64,000 nt of DNA, taken from positions 124,001-188,000 of the forward strand of contig CAMKSQ010000002.1 in NCBI GenBank assembly GCA_946415475.1, given 5' to 3'. The DNA is from an uncultured Bacteroidales bacterium. GTDB lineage: Bacteria > Bacteroidota > Bacteroidia > Bacteroidales > UBA932. Position numbers and translations under genes: made by a program. The notes below the pieces were generated by a model. It worked only from the letters and a program-made list of their open reading frames with translations. It was not told the DNA's origin and did not search any database. This document shows positions 6,928-14,827 of the stretch, piece by piece; position 1 is the first letter of the stretch; every line of letters begins with the position of its first letter.

Positions 6928-8022
6928 CTAAACACGGGTAAAAGCGCCGCCGGAAGCGGTAAAGTAAGCGCGATCCTCGGTAATACGGTCCACGATGCCG
7001 GAAAGGCGAGCTGCGTCCGTATCCGTAATAAAAATCTGGCCGAAATCCTGGCCGGCGACCATGCCAATCAAGTTAGCAATTCTATTCAAATCCAGCTTGT
7101 CGAAGACATCGTCCAGGAGCAGCATAGGTGCAAAACCGTAGGAGCGCTTCATGATTTCATACTGCGCAAACTTGAGTGAAACCAGGAAGGATTTCTGCTG
7201 CCCTTGCGAGCCGGCGCGACGGATGGGATGACCATTCATCGTAAAGAGAAAATCGTCCCGCTGGATGCCGGAGGCCGTGTAACGCAACCTAAAGTCTTGC
7301 TCCCGGTGAGCCGCGAAAACTTCTGACAATGAACCGTTAAATAAATCCGATTTATACTCAATAGCCACCTCTTCCCCACCCCCGGAAATGAGTTTGTAAT
7401 ACTCCGCCACAACGGGCTGCAAGTCCTTGGCCAAACGCGCGCGCCCAGCGTGCACGGTAGCGGCCGGACCGGCCATCCGCTCATCCAAAACAGCAAGCAG
7501 CGAAACATCCGGAAGCGGGTCTTTGAGGATTTTATTGCGCTGGGCCAGCAGGCGGTTATAGGCCTGCACGGCGGCCAGATACTCGCGGTCCATCTGCGAA
7601 AGTACGGCATTGGAAAGCCGCCGGCGCTCCTCACCAGACTCACTCACCAGGGCGATATCCCCGGGCGAAACCATGACCAGCGGAAGCACGCCGATGTGCT
7701 CGCCCATGCGCACGTAGGGCTTATCGTCCCTAACCAGCTTTTTTCCGTCCTTGGTGACCTGCAGGGCGAAACGCGACTCCAGGCCGTTCTCCATGGCATA
7801 GGTGCCGCCTAAAGTAAACCCGGCCGTTCCATAGCGGAAATTGGCCGCATCCGGGGCCGGGAAAGCGCTTTTGGTCATGGACAAATAATAGATGGCATCC
7901 AGCAGATTGGTCTTCCCTTCCCCGTTGTTTCCGCTGATACAGTTGACATTGGGGCTGAACGAAAGTTCCTGGAAAGAGATGTTCCGGAAATCCTGTACTA
8001 CTATTTTCTTGAGTGTGGGCAT
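6928..8022 (-). CDS. recF: DNA replication and repair protein RecF
   Basis: ABC-type ATPase that helps load RecA at single-strand gaps. Walker A GNNGEGKT lies at residues 31-38. The signature-like GSQGQQKSFLVSLKFAQ and Walker B PMLLLDDVFDKLD lie in the C-terminal quarter, with the invariant LRNI-type FRNISF near residue 12. Length is 364 aa from the ATG at 8022, typical of RecF. An in-frame TTG at 8034 could add four residues but has no support. It heads a two-gene minus-strand operon with the DUF721 gene and shares a short divergent promoter region with the TPR gene. Confidence 0.95.
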   Translation of the reverse strand: MPTLKKIVVQDFRNISFQELSFSPNVNCISGNNGEGKTNLLDAIYYLSMTKSAFPAPDAANFRYGTAGFTLGGTYAMENGLESRFALQVTKDGKKLVRDDKPYVRMGEHIGVLPLVMVSPGDIALVSESGEERRRLSNAVLSQMDREYLAAVQAYNRLLAQRNKILKDPLPDVSLLAVLDERMAGPAATVHAGRARLAKDLQPVVAEYYKLISGGGEEVAIEYKSDLFNGSLSEVFAAHREQDFRLRYTASGIQRDDFLFTMNGHPIRRAGSQGQQKSFLVSLKFAQYEIMKRSYGFAPMLLLDDVFDKLDLNRIANLIGMVAGQDFGQIFITDTDAARLSGIVDRITEDRAYFTASGGAFTRV

Positions 8023-8064
8023 AAACGAGCGCAATAATCAATTGCAAATATATAATATTTTTCG

Positions 8065-8072
8065 TAAATTTG
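8065..8072 (+). promoter_or_regulatory. -7 box TAAATTTG with a TTG -33 element
   Basis: TAnnTTTG at 8065-8072 with TTG at 8042-8044, about 20 nt upstream, the usual Bacteroidetes spacing. It drives the TPR-yebC run, leaving a leader of about 40 nt. Confidence 0.65.
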
Positions 8073-8117
8073 CGGGCTAATTGCAAGTCAAACGATAAGT
8101 AAAAACAACAAAATAGT

Positions 8118-8798
8118 ATGGCAAAAGTAACTAAGAATGCGGAAGAGCTCCGTCAGCAGAATATGCAGGAAGCTGTTTCCAAGACCGAAGATTTCTTCAA
8201 GAAGTATGGCAACATGATGTACGGCTGCATCCTGACCATCCTTATCGTAGCCCTGGCCGTCCTGGCCTACAACCGTTTCATCCTGCAGCCCAAGAAGCAG
8301 CAGGCCACCGACCAGATGGCCCAGGCAGAGCGCTGGTTCCTGGCCGGTGAATATGAACTGGCCCTCAACGGTGACGATAACGATCCCGGCCTGCTGGACA
8401 TCATCGACCAGTATGGTTCCAAAGCCGGTGAAGCCGTGTACATGTACGCCGGTGTCGCTTCCCTTCAGACGGGCGACTTCCAGGGCGCTATCGACCAGCT
8501 CAAGAAATACGACGGCAAGGATCCCATCCTGAAAGCCCGCGCAGAGGCCTGCATCGGTGACGCATACGCCGAACTCCAGGACTATAAGAACGCCATTTCC
8601 TACTACCAGAAGGCTGCCAAAACCACGGACAACGCCCTTGCCGCCGCTTATCTCCTGAAGGCCGGCATCGTGGCGGAAGAGGCTGGCGACAAGGCCCAGG
8701 CCCTCTCCTTCTACAAGGAAATCAAGGACAAGTGGGGCAACGCTCCCGAGTCCATGGAAATCGACAAGTATATCTCTCGTATCGAAATCGCCGAATAA
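8118..8798 (+). CDS. Membrane-anchored TPR protein (YfgM-like)
   Basis: 226-residue protein with a cytoplasmic N-terminus, one membrane helix (about 34-54) and a periplasmic TPR region. Repeats are visible as GEAVYMYAGVASLQTGDFQGAIDQLKKY-type helix pairs: AEACIGDAYAELQDYKNAISYYQKA and AAAYLLKAGIVAEEAGDKAQALSFYKEI segments. The layout matches the YfgM / TPR_21 group, which sits beside the SecYEG translocon and periplasmic chaperones. That function is family-based only. It is first in a run with yebC 2 nt downstream. Confidence 0.75.
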   Translation: MAKVTKNAEELRQQNMQEAVSKTEDFFKKYGNMMYGCILTILIVALAVLAYNRFILQPKKQQATDQMAQAERWFLAGEYELALNGDDNDPGLLDIIDQYGSKAGEAVYMYAGVASLQTGDFQGAIDQLKKYDGKDPILKARAEACIGDAYAELQDYKNAISYYQKAAKTTDNALAAAYLLKAGIVAEEAGDKAQALSFYKEIKDKWGNAPESMEIDKYISRIEIAE

Positions 8799-8800
8799 TT

Positions 8801-9559
8801 ATGGGAAGAGCGTTTGAATTCCGTAAAGAGCGCAAGATGAAGCGCTGGGGCCACATGGCCAAAACCTTTACCAAGCTGGGCAAGGAAATCACCATCGCCG
8901 TCAAGCAGGGCGGTGCGGAAGTAACCGGCAACCCCCGTCTCCGCGCCCTCATCGCCGAGGCCAAGAGTGAGCAGATGCCCAAGGAAAACATTGAACGCGC
9001 CATCAAGAAGGCCACCGAGGCCAAAACCGGCGACTTCAAAGAGCTTGTCTATGAAGGCTTCGGTCCCTTCGGTATCGCCTATCTGGTAGAGGCTGCAACG
9101 GACAACAACACCCGCACCGTGGCCAATGTCCGCAGCTACTTCACCAAGTGCGGCGGTTCCCTGCAAACCAGCGGTTCCGTTGCCTTCATGTTCGACCACA
9201 AATGCGTATTCCGCATCAAGGAAGATCCCGCCAAGCCCATCGACGTAGAAGAGCTGGAGCTGGAACTCATCGACTTTGGCGCTGAAGAAGTGTTCAAGCA
9301 GGAAGTGGAAGACGAAGACGAAAACGTGCATGTAGAGATTTCCATCTACGGAGACTATACCGCTTACGGCCAAATCCAGAAATACATCGAGGAAAAAGGC
9401 TATGAGCTGGTTTCCGGCGGCTTCGAACAAATCCCCAACGTTGACCTGAAGGAAGTAACCCCTGAACAACGAGCCACGCTGGAGAAACTCACCGGCCTCC
9501 TGGAGGACGATGAAGACGTGACCAACGTCTACACCACCATGGCTCCCGAAGCGGAGTAA
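8801..9559 (+). CDS. yebC: YebC/PmpR family protein
   Basis: Conserved bacterial protein long described as a DNA-binding regulator; recent work on relatives also links YebC proteins to translation of difficult sequences. Family landmarks are MGRAFEFRKERKMKRW, FTKLGKEITIAVK, NPRLRALIAEAKSEQMPKENIERAIKKA (in pieces) and YEGFGPFGIAYLVEAATDN. Length is 252 aa, close to the family norm. The ATG at 8801 follows the upstream stop by 2 nt; a longer in-frame start at 8732 lies inside the TPR gene and is rejected. The C-terminus is acidic. Confidence 0.93.
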   Translation: MGRAFEFRKERKMKRWGHMAKTFTKLGKEITIAVKQGGAEVTGNPRLRALIAEAKSEQMPKENIERAIKKATEAKTGDFKELVYEGFGPFGIAYLVEAATDNNTRTVANVRSYFTKCGGSLQTSGSVAFMFDHKCVFRIKEDPAKPIDVEELELELIDFGAEEVFKQEVEDEDENVHVEISIYGDYTAYGQIQKYIEEKGYELVSGGFEQIPNVDLKEVTPEQRATLEKLTGLLEDDEDVTNVYTTMAPEAE

Positions 9560-10458
9560 TGCGGAAAGTCCTACCAGTTATCTATTTAACATTACTTCTC
9601 ACTATGTCGTCCTGCGGCGTAGTGAGATTTCGTAATGCCCCCACGTATCATGCGGGGGTACCTAACAAGGTAGGATATAATCACGAAGGCATTATAGAGG
9701 AGGTTTATCACGATTGCAGCGTTCCCGGCCCCACGCAGCGACGGATGATCGTATATCTTCCCAAGGACTATTACGAGAATCAAAAGCGCTACCCGGTCTT
9801 TTACCTCTTGCACGGAGCCCGTGGCTATGAAACCTCCTGGGTCCGCAAAGGCTTTGTCTATGAAACCACCGACAGCCTTTTCCGGAGCGGCCTGGCCACG
9901 CCCTGCATTGTGGTGATGCCCAATATGAACCAGTACAACAACGACCGTGACTATGACGATTCCCGCTTCAAGGATGCCTTCGAGTCCATCCTGGAGGTGA
10001 ACGGCGTAGTGGAAACCGCTTTCATGGACGATGTTGTTGCGACGGTAGACAGCCTATACAGAACCATTCCGGACAAGGCGCACCGCGCCATTGCGGGCCT
10101 GTCCATCGGCGGCTGGCAAAGCGTATGGATCGCCCTGAACCATCCGGAGAGTTTCGACTACATTGGCGCTTACTCCCCTTACACCTGGTGCATGAGCGCC
10201 CCTAACGCCTACCGCCGGCATTTCTATAGCGGCCTGTACCGCAAACTCAAGGTACAATTCCAGAACCCGCCCAAGGGCTATTACCTGTATGCGGGTAAAA
10301 AAGACATGATGCGACCCTCCACCCAAAGCCTTCACAGGGTGCTGGAGGAGCGCAATTATGAGCATGAGTACATTCTTTTCCCCGGCGGTCACGACTGGCC
10401 GAATGGCTGGATAGATGAGTACCGTGACATGCTCCAGCGCGTGTTTAAAGAGCAATAA
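9559..10458 (+). CDS. Esterase-D-like alpha/beta hydrolase, lipoprotein
   Basis: Predicted secreted carboxylic-ester hydrolase of the esterase D / feruloyl-esterase fold. The signal peptide ends at lipidated Cys19 (TMSSC). Core motifs: VFYLLHGARG (oxyanion region), nucleophile Ser182 in GLSIGG, and His278 in GGHDW; AGKKDMM near 255 may supply the acid. The ATG overlaps the yebC stop by one base (TAATG), which suggests coupled translation. Unlike the esterases at 22-36 kb it lacks an N-terminal E-set domain and carries Ile in place of Met after the nucleophile. Its substrate is unknown. Confidence 0.82.
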   Translation: MRKVLPVIYLTLLLTMSSCGVVRFRNAPTYHAGVPNKVGYNHEGIIEEVYHDCSVPGPTQRRMIVYLPKDYYENQKRYPVFYLLHGARGYETSWVRKGFVYETTDSLFRSGLATPCIVVMPNMNQYNNDRDYDDSRFKDAFESILEVNGVVETAFMDDVVATVDSLYRTIPDKAHRAIAGLSIGGWQSVWIALNHPESFDYIGAYSPYTWCMSAPNAYRRHFYSGLYRKLKVQFQNPPKGYYLYAGKKDMMRPSTQSLHRVLEERNYEHEYILFPGGHDWPNGWIDEYRDMLQRVFKEQ

Positions 10459-10461
10459 ACT

Positions 10462-11637
10462 ATGAAAATCCTTTTTGTTTTAAATAACTACTACATCACG
10501 GGCAACGGCCTGTCTGCTTCGGCACGCCGCACGGTGGAATACCTGCGCAAGGCCGGTCACGAGGTCCGTGTTATGTCCGGTCCCAACCACAAGGATCCCA
10601 GCGTTAAGCCGGAATATCCGCTGGAGGACTACAAGTTCCCCATCGTCCAGCCCATTATCCGCTCCCAGGGCTACGCCTTTGCCCAGAGCAATCTTCCCCT
10701 GATGGAAGAGGCCGCCAAATGGGCCGATGTCATCCACCTGGAAGAGCCCTTCGTGATTGAGTGTCGATTGATCAAAATCTGCGAGAGGTTAGGTAAACCC
10801 ATCACGGGAACCTATCACCTGCATCCGGAGAACATCACCAACTCCCTGGGCCCGCTGGTGCACTGGAAACGCCTGAACTGGAAAATCCTGACGGCTTGGC
10901 GGGAGCACGCCTTCAATCATTACGATTGCATCCAGTGCCCCACGGAGAACGTCATGGACCGCCTGCGCCGCTACCATATCAAAGCGCACTGCGAAGTCAT
11001 TTCCAACGGCCTGGTCCCGGACGCCTGTATCCGCCCGGAAACACCCCCGGCAGACTATGAGGACCCCAACCGCCCGCTGCTCGTAGTGTATATCGGCCGC
11101 CTGTCCCGGGAAAAAGACCAGCCCACCCTGCTGGAAGCCATGAGACACAGCAAATATGCCAAGCGCATCCAGCTGCATTTCGCCGGCCTGGGTCCCTCCA
11201 CCCGGAGAATCAAACGCATGGCTCACAAACTGTACAAGGAAGGCGTGCTGGCCTATGACCCCATCTTCACCTTCGAAAGCCGCGATTCCCTGCGTCAGTT
11301 GGCCGCCAGGGCCGATCTGTGCATCCACTGCGCCACCATCGAGGTAGAAGGTCTCTCCATCATGGAAGCCATGCAGCAGGGCGCCGTTCCTGTTATTGCT
11401 CAAGGTCGATACAGCGGCACCTCCCAGTTCGCGCTGGACCGTCGCAGCATCTTCCCGGAGCAGAACCCCGAGGCCCTCGCCCACCGCATCGATTACTGGC
11501 TCTCCCATCCCAAGGAGCGCTGGGAGATGGGCAAGAAATATGTGGAGCACATGGAGAAGTACGACATCCGCAAATCCGTGGAGCAACTGGTGGAAATGTT
11601 TCAGAAAGCTATTGATACTAAGGCCAAAAAACAGTAG
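10462..11637 (+). CDS. Glycosyltransferase family 4
   Basis: GT-B fold retaining glycosyltransferase, 391 aa, cytosolic or membrane-associated. The N-terminal half begins MKILFVLNNYYITGNG with a glycine acceptor loop. The donor half shows VVYIGRLSREKDQPTLLEAM, with the E-x7-E site in VEGLSIMEAMQQG. It lies 3 nt behind the esterase and 9 nt before the HPr-kinase-like gene, so it is part of the same transcript. Sugar donor and acceptor cannot be told from sequence. Its conserved tie to the peptide-processing genes behind it is worth testing, because it could decorate the same product. Confidence 0.88.
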   Translation: MKILFVLNNYYITGNGLSASARRTVEYLRKAGHEVRVMSGPNHKDPSVKPEYPLEDYKFPIVQPIIRSQGYAFAQSNLPLMEEAAKWADVIHLEEPFVIECRLIKICERLGKPITGTYHLHPENITNSLGPLVHWKRLNWKILTAWREHAFNHYDCIQCPTENVMDRLRRYHIKAHCEVISNGLVPDACIRPETPPADYEDPNRPLLVVYIGRLSREKDQPTLLEAMRHSKYAKRIQLHFAGLGPSTRRIKRMAHKLYKEGVLAYDPIFTFESRDSLRQLAARADLCIHCATIEVEGLSIMEAMQQGAVPVIAQGRYSGTSQFALDRRSIFPEQNPEALAHRIDYWLSHPKERWEMGKKYVEHMEKYDIRKSVEQLVEMFQKAIDTKAKKQ

Positions 11638-11646
11638 CTTTGTAAC

Positions 11647-12519
11647 ATGGGAACGCAAACAAAGTCAACATATTACAAGGTTGCCGGCCTGTGCTTCCGC
11701 CTGGAAGGCCCCGTTCCGGAACTGGCCAACCTGGCGCCTTTCCGCTGCCAGGAGGAGAGCGATCTTCTGTTCACCTTGGAACTGGTGAGCAGCATGCCCC
11801 TGTTGACTGCCACGCCGGTTTTCTGCACCGACGATGGTCCGGGCTTCCCGGAAATCGCCATCGACCAGTTAGCGGACGGCTGTTACCGTTTCCGTATGCG
11901 TCCCCTGCCCGGCCAGCCCGTTGCGGCGGAACTGCGCACCAATAGCGGCTTCAGCCGGGCGCAGCTCATGTTTGTGGGAGGAGACACCCACTTTGCCCTG
12001 AACAACTCGCTCATGCTGCTGTATGCGTTTGCATCGGCCTGTAAAGGAGTATTGGAAATGCACTCGTCCGTAGTGGTGAATGACGGGAAAGGATACATGT
12101 TCCTGGGCAAGAGCGGCACTGGCAAAAGCACCCATAGCAGCCTCTGGCTCAAGCATATACCGGGCACGATGCTCCTGAACGATGACAACCCCATCCTGCG
12201 TCTGATGCCGGACGGCAGCGCCCGTGTATTCGGCTCGCCCTGGAGCGGAAAAACCCCTTGCTACAAGAATTTGGACTTCCCGGCCGGCGCCGTCGTGCGC
12301 ATCCGCCAGGCACCGTTCAATAAAATAGAAAAACTGCCGCCCGTGCAGGCCTATGCCTCCCTGATGGCATCGGCCTCCAGTTTCCGTCCGTTCAAAACGC
12401 TGGCGGAAGGCTGGCACGCCACCCTGGAAGGCCTGGTGAGCGTACTCCCCTGCTACGTGCTGGACTGCCTGCCGGACCAGGCCGCCGCGGAACTTTGCCA
12501 CAAGACCGTCCATGGATAA
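11647..12519 (+). CDS. HPr-kinase-like P-loop kinase
   Basis: 290-residue protein whose C-terminal half resembles the HPr(Ser) kinase C-terminal / PEP-carboxykinase-like domain. Walker A is FLGKSGTGKS (about 152-161) and the metal-site motif MLLNDDNP is at about 175-182; FGSPWSGK is a third conserved loop. The N-terminal half (1-130) is unlike HprK, so this is not a catabolite-repression kinase. Relatives occur in lasso-peptide and PqqD-linked clusters, where some phosphorylate a Ser of the precursor peptide. Its stop overlaps the next start by 8 nt. The PqqD and peptidase neighbours support a peptide-kinase role (inference). Confidence 0.8.
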   Translation: MGTQTKSTYYKVAGLCFRLEGPVPELANLAPFRCQEESDLLFTLELVSSMPLLTATPVFCTDDGPGFPEIAIDQLADGCYRFRMRPLPGQPVAAELRTNSGFSRAQLMFVGGDTHFALNNSLMLLYAFASACKGVLEMHSSVVVNDGKGYMFLGKSGTGKSTHSSLWLKHIPGTMLLNDDNPILRLMPDGSARVFGSPWSGKTPCYKNLDFPAGAVVRIRQAPFNKIEKLPPVQAYASLMASASSFRPFKTLAEGWHATLEGLVSVLPCYVLDCLPDQAAAELCHKTVHG

Positions 12520-12937
12520 ACGCATCGTCGCCAACGAAATCCTGCTCGAAGAAGCCGCCACGCTCATGCAGGAAGGACGGGACGTAACGTTCACGCCTCT
12601 CGGGAGCAGCATGCTGCCTTTCATCCGCGGAGGCAAGGACGCCGTCCGCTTGCGCAAGATGGACGATGTAAACGTTGGCGATATGCTGCTGGTCCGCCTG
12701 GACGGCCGTTATGTGCTGCACCGCTGCATCCGCAAGGAGGGCAAGCGACTCACCCTGATGGGCGATGGCAACCTGGTGGGGACGGAAAGCTGCACCACGG
12801 ACGATGTACTGGGCACCGTCGTTGGCATCGTCAAGAACGGGAAAGAGCGTAAACCCGGCGACGGGCGCCTCTGGCGAACCACCCTGAAGCCGTTCAGAAG
12901 ATATATTTTAGCCATATATAGGAGATTACCCTTATGA
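12512..12937 (+). CDS. S24/S26-type signal-peptidase-like protein
   Basis: 141-residue protein with the signal-peptidase fold motifs. Ser33 sits in PLGSSMLPFI, VGDMLLVRLDGRYVLHRCI carries His70 where bacterial LepB has Lys, and MGDGN follows. A Ser-His pair is typical of the SipW/Sec11 (S26B) branch. No clear long N-terminal membrane helix is present, and the C-terminus is basic with a weakly hydrophobic stretch. It overlaps the genes on both sides (8 nt and 4 nt). In this setting it could cleave a leader peptide during export. Annotation as a LexA-like repressor is excluded, since there is no DNA-binding domain. Confidence 0.78.
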   Translation: MDKRIVANEILLEEAATLMQEGRDVTFTPLGSSMLPFIRGGKDAVRLRKMDDVNVGDMLLVRLDGRYVLHRCIRKEGKRLTLMGDGNLVGTESCTTDDVLGTVVGIVKNGKERKPGDGRLWRTTLKPFRRYILAIYRRLPL

Positions 12938-13203
12938 AGATTAAAGACGGATTCATCCTGCGCTCCATCTGCGGAGAATTCATCGTGGTGGGCGAAGGCC
13001 TGGCACAGGTGAACTTCAACAAGATGCTCTCCCTGAACGAGAGCGCCGCCTACCTTTGGAAAGAGGTGGAAGGAAAAACGTTCACCCAGGAGGACCTGGT
13101 GCAGCTGCTGCTGGACAAATACGAGGTCAGCAAGGAGCAGGCCGCTGCCGATGTGGAGAAACTCACCGCTACCTGGGTCCAAGAAGGCGTAGTAGAAGCG
13201 TAA
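12934..13203 (+). CDS. PqqD family peptide-binding protein
   Basis: 89-residue stand-alone PqqD domain, the RRE (RiPP recognition element) fold that binds leader peptides and presents them to modifying enzymes. Family features are an N-terminal three-stranded region (GEFIVVGEG, QVNFNKMLSLNESAAYLW, where the NESAxxLW motif is characteristic) and a C-terminal winged-helix part ending EEGVVE-like. It starts within the last codons of the peptidase gene (4-nt overlap) and is followed by the exporter after 1 nt. No precursor-like short gene is seen in the operon, so its client must be encoded elsewhere or be a larger protein. Confidence 0.85.
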   Translation: MKIKDGFILRSICGEFIVVGEGLAQVNFNKMLSLNESAAYLWKEVEGKTFTQEDLVQLLLDKYEVSKEQAAADVEKLTATWVQEGVVEA

Positions 13204-13204
13204 G

Positions 13205-14827
13205 ATGAAGAGTTTCAAGGCCTGCGTCAAGACCATCTGGTCCCTTTCCCGCCCCGTCAGGTGGCGGATAGCCATTACCGTGGCAGTCGGGACCGTTGGC
13301 GCTGCCGTGTCGCTGGCCTTTGTCTATTACAGCAAATACCTGGTAGATATCGTCACGGGAGAGAATCCGGATCCGCTGGGCCCCGCCGTGGGCTTCTTTA
13401 TCGGCATCCTGGTCCTGCAGCTCGGCACGATGCTTTTTGCCAACTGGTGGAATGCCTACAATCAGGTGAAGACGCAGAATATCCTGCGCAAAGACCTTTT
13501 CGGCCATGTGATGAAAAGCCGATGGGACGGCCGCGAGCGTTTCCTCTCCGGGGATACCGTCAACCGCCTGGAAGAAGACATCCGCGTGGTGGCTGAGCTG
13601 ATTTGCGACCGCATCCCGGGCATCATGGTCACGATTATCCAACTCCTGGCCGCCAGCGCGTACCTGCTCCTCCTGGCCCCCAACCTGCTTTGGGTGCTCG
13701 TCATCCTGATGGGCGCCGCCGTGCTGGGCTCCAAATTGTTCTTCCGCCAGCTGCGCCAACTCATGGCTAACATCCGCGCCCGCGAGAGCGAACTCCAGCA
13801 ACTCATGCAGGAAAGCCTGCAGCACCGTGTGCTGGTCCTCACCCTCACCAACGTGGAGCGCGTGCTGGAAAAATTCGGCTGGTTACAGGCCGATGTCGAG
13901 GACAACACCCGTAAGCGCCTCAATTACAACGCCGTCGCGCGCGGGCTCATGTTCATGGGCTTCCAGGCCGGCCACGCCGCCGCCTTCCTTTGGGGTGTCT
14001 TCGGCATCCGCGCCGGCACCGTCACTTTCGGTACGATGACCGCCTTCCTGCAACTCGTCGGCCGGGTACAGCGTCCCATTGCCGATTTCGGCCGGCAGGT
14101 TCCCGCCTTCATCACCGCCCTCACCTCGGTGGAGCGCCTGATGGACCTGCAGGAACTGGAGCAGGAGCCGCTGGAAGCCCCTGTCATGCTCCCCGGCGCC
14201 CCCACCATCACCGTCTCGCACGTCACTTACAACTATCCCGGCGTTTCGGAGCCCGTGCTCAAGGATTTCTCCTGCACCTTCCCTTCCGGGCAGATGACCG
14301 CCATCGCCGGACCTACCGGTATTGGGAAAAGCACCCTCATCCGCATGATTCTGGGCCTGTTGAAACCCACGGAAGGAGAAATCACCATCGACAATAATCC
14401 CGCCGGAAGTGCCTTGAGAGGCAATTTCATGTATATCCCGCAGGGGAACTCCCTCCTCAGCGGCACCATCCGTTCTAACCTCCTGCTGGCGGCGCCCCAT
14501 GCCACGGAAGAAATGCTCCGGGAGGCGCTGGACACCGCCATGGCGCAGTTTGTCTGGGAACTGCCCAAAGGCCTGGACACCCCTTGTGGCGAGATCGGCA
14601 GCGGCCTGAGCGAAGGCCAGGCCCAGCGTATAGCCATTGCGCGCGCCTTGCTGCGTCCGGGCGGCGTACTCATTCTGGACGAGAGTACATCGGCCCTGGA
14701 TCCGGAGACGGAAAAACGGCTGCTGGAGAACCTCCACAGCCGTTATCACGGGAAAAAGACCCTATTATTTATCTCGCATCGCGAAGCCGTTACGCAATCG
14801 GCCGATGCTATCGTGCGCCTGGACTAG
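13205..14827 (+). CDS. ABC transporter, fused permease and ATPase (exporter type)
   Basis: 540-residue half-transporter: six membrane helices in about residues 15-300, then an ATPase domain. Walker A is GPTGIGKST, the Q-loop follows, the signature is LSEGQAQR, Walker B is GGVLILDEST, and the H-loop is LFISHR. There is no N-terminal C39 peptidase domain, so any leader must be removed by another enzyme, for which the S26-type protein upstream is the obvious candidate. It would act as a homodimer exporting the product of this operon. The TAG stop overlaps the stop of the convergent lpdA gene within a single CTAG. Confidence 0.88.
   Translation: MKSFKACVKTIWSLSRPVRWRIAITVAVGTVGAAVSLAFVYYSKYLVDIVTGENPDPLGPAVGFFIGILVLQLGTMLFANWWNAYNQVKTQNILRKDLFGHVMKSRWDGRERFLSGDTVNRLEEDIRVVAELICDRIPGIMVTIIQLLAASAYLLLLAPNLLWVLVILMGAAVLGSKLFFRQLRQLMANIRARESELQQLMQESLQHRVLVLTLTNVERVLEKFGWLQADVEDNTRKRLNYNAVARGLMFMGFQAGHAAAFLWGVFGIRAGTVTFGTMTAFLQLVGRVQRPIADFGRQVPAFITALTSVERLMDLQELEQEPLEAPVMLPGAPTITVSHVTYNYPGVSEPVLKDFSCTFPSGQMTAIAGPTGIGKSTLIRMILGLLKPTEGEITIDNNPAGSALRGNFMYIPQGNSLLSGTIRSNLLLAAPHATEEMLREALDTAMAQFVWELPKGLDTPCGEIGSGLSEGQAQRIAIARALLRPGGVLILDESTSALDPETEKRLLENLHSRYHGKKTLLFISHREAVTQSADAIVRLD

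Noticed and set aside
11647..12519. HPr kinase/phosphorylase of carbon catabolite repression
   Set aside because: The N-terminal half and the HprK signature are absent, and the neighbours are PqqD, a peptidase and an exporter.
12934..13203. The PqqD-like gene as a precursor peptide
   Set aside because: It has the full PqqD/RRE domain pattern including NESAAYLW, so it is the binder and not the substrate.
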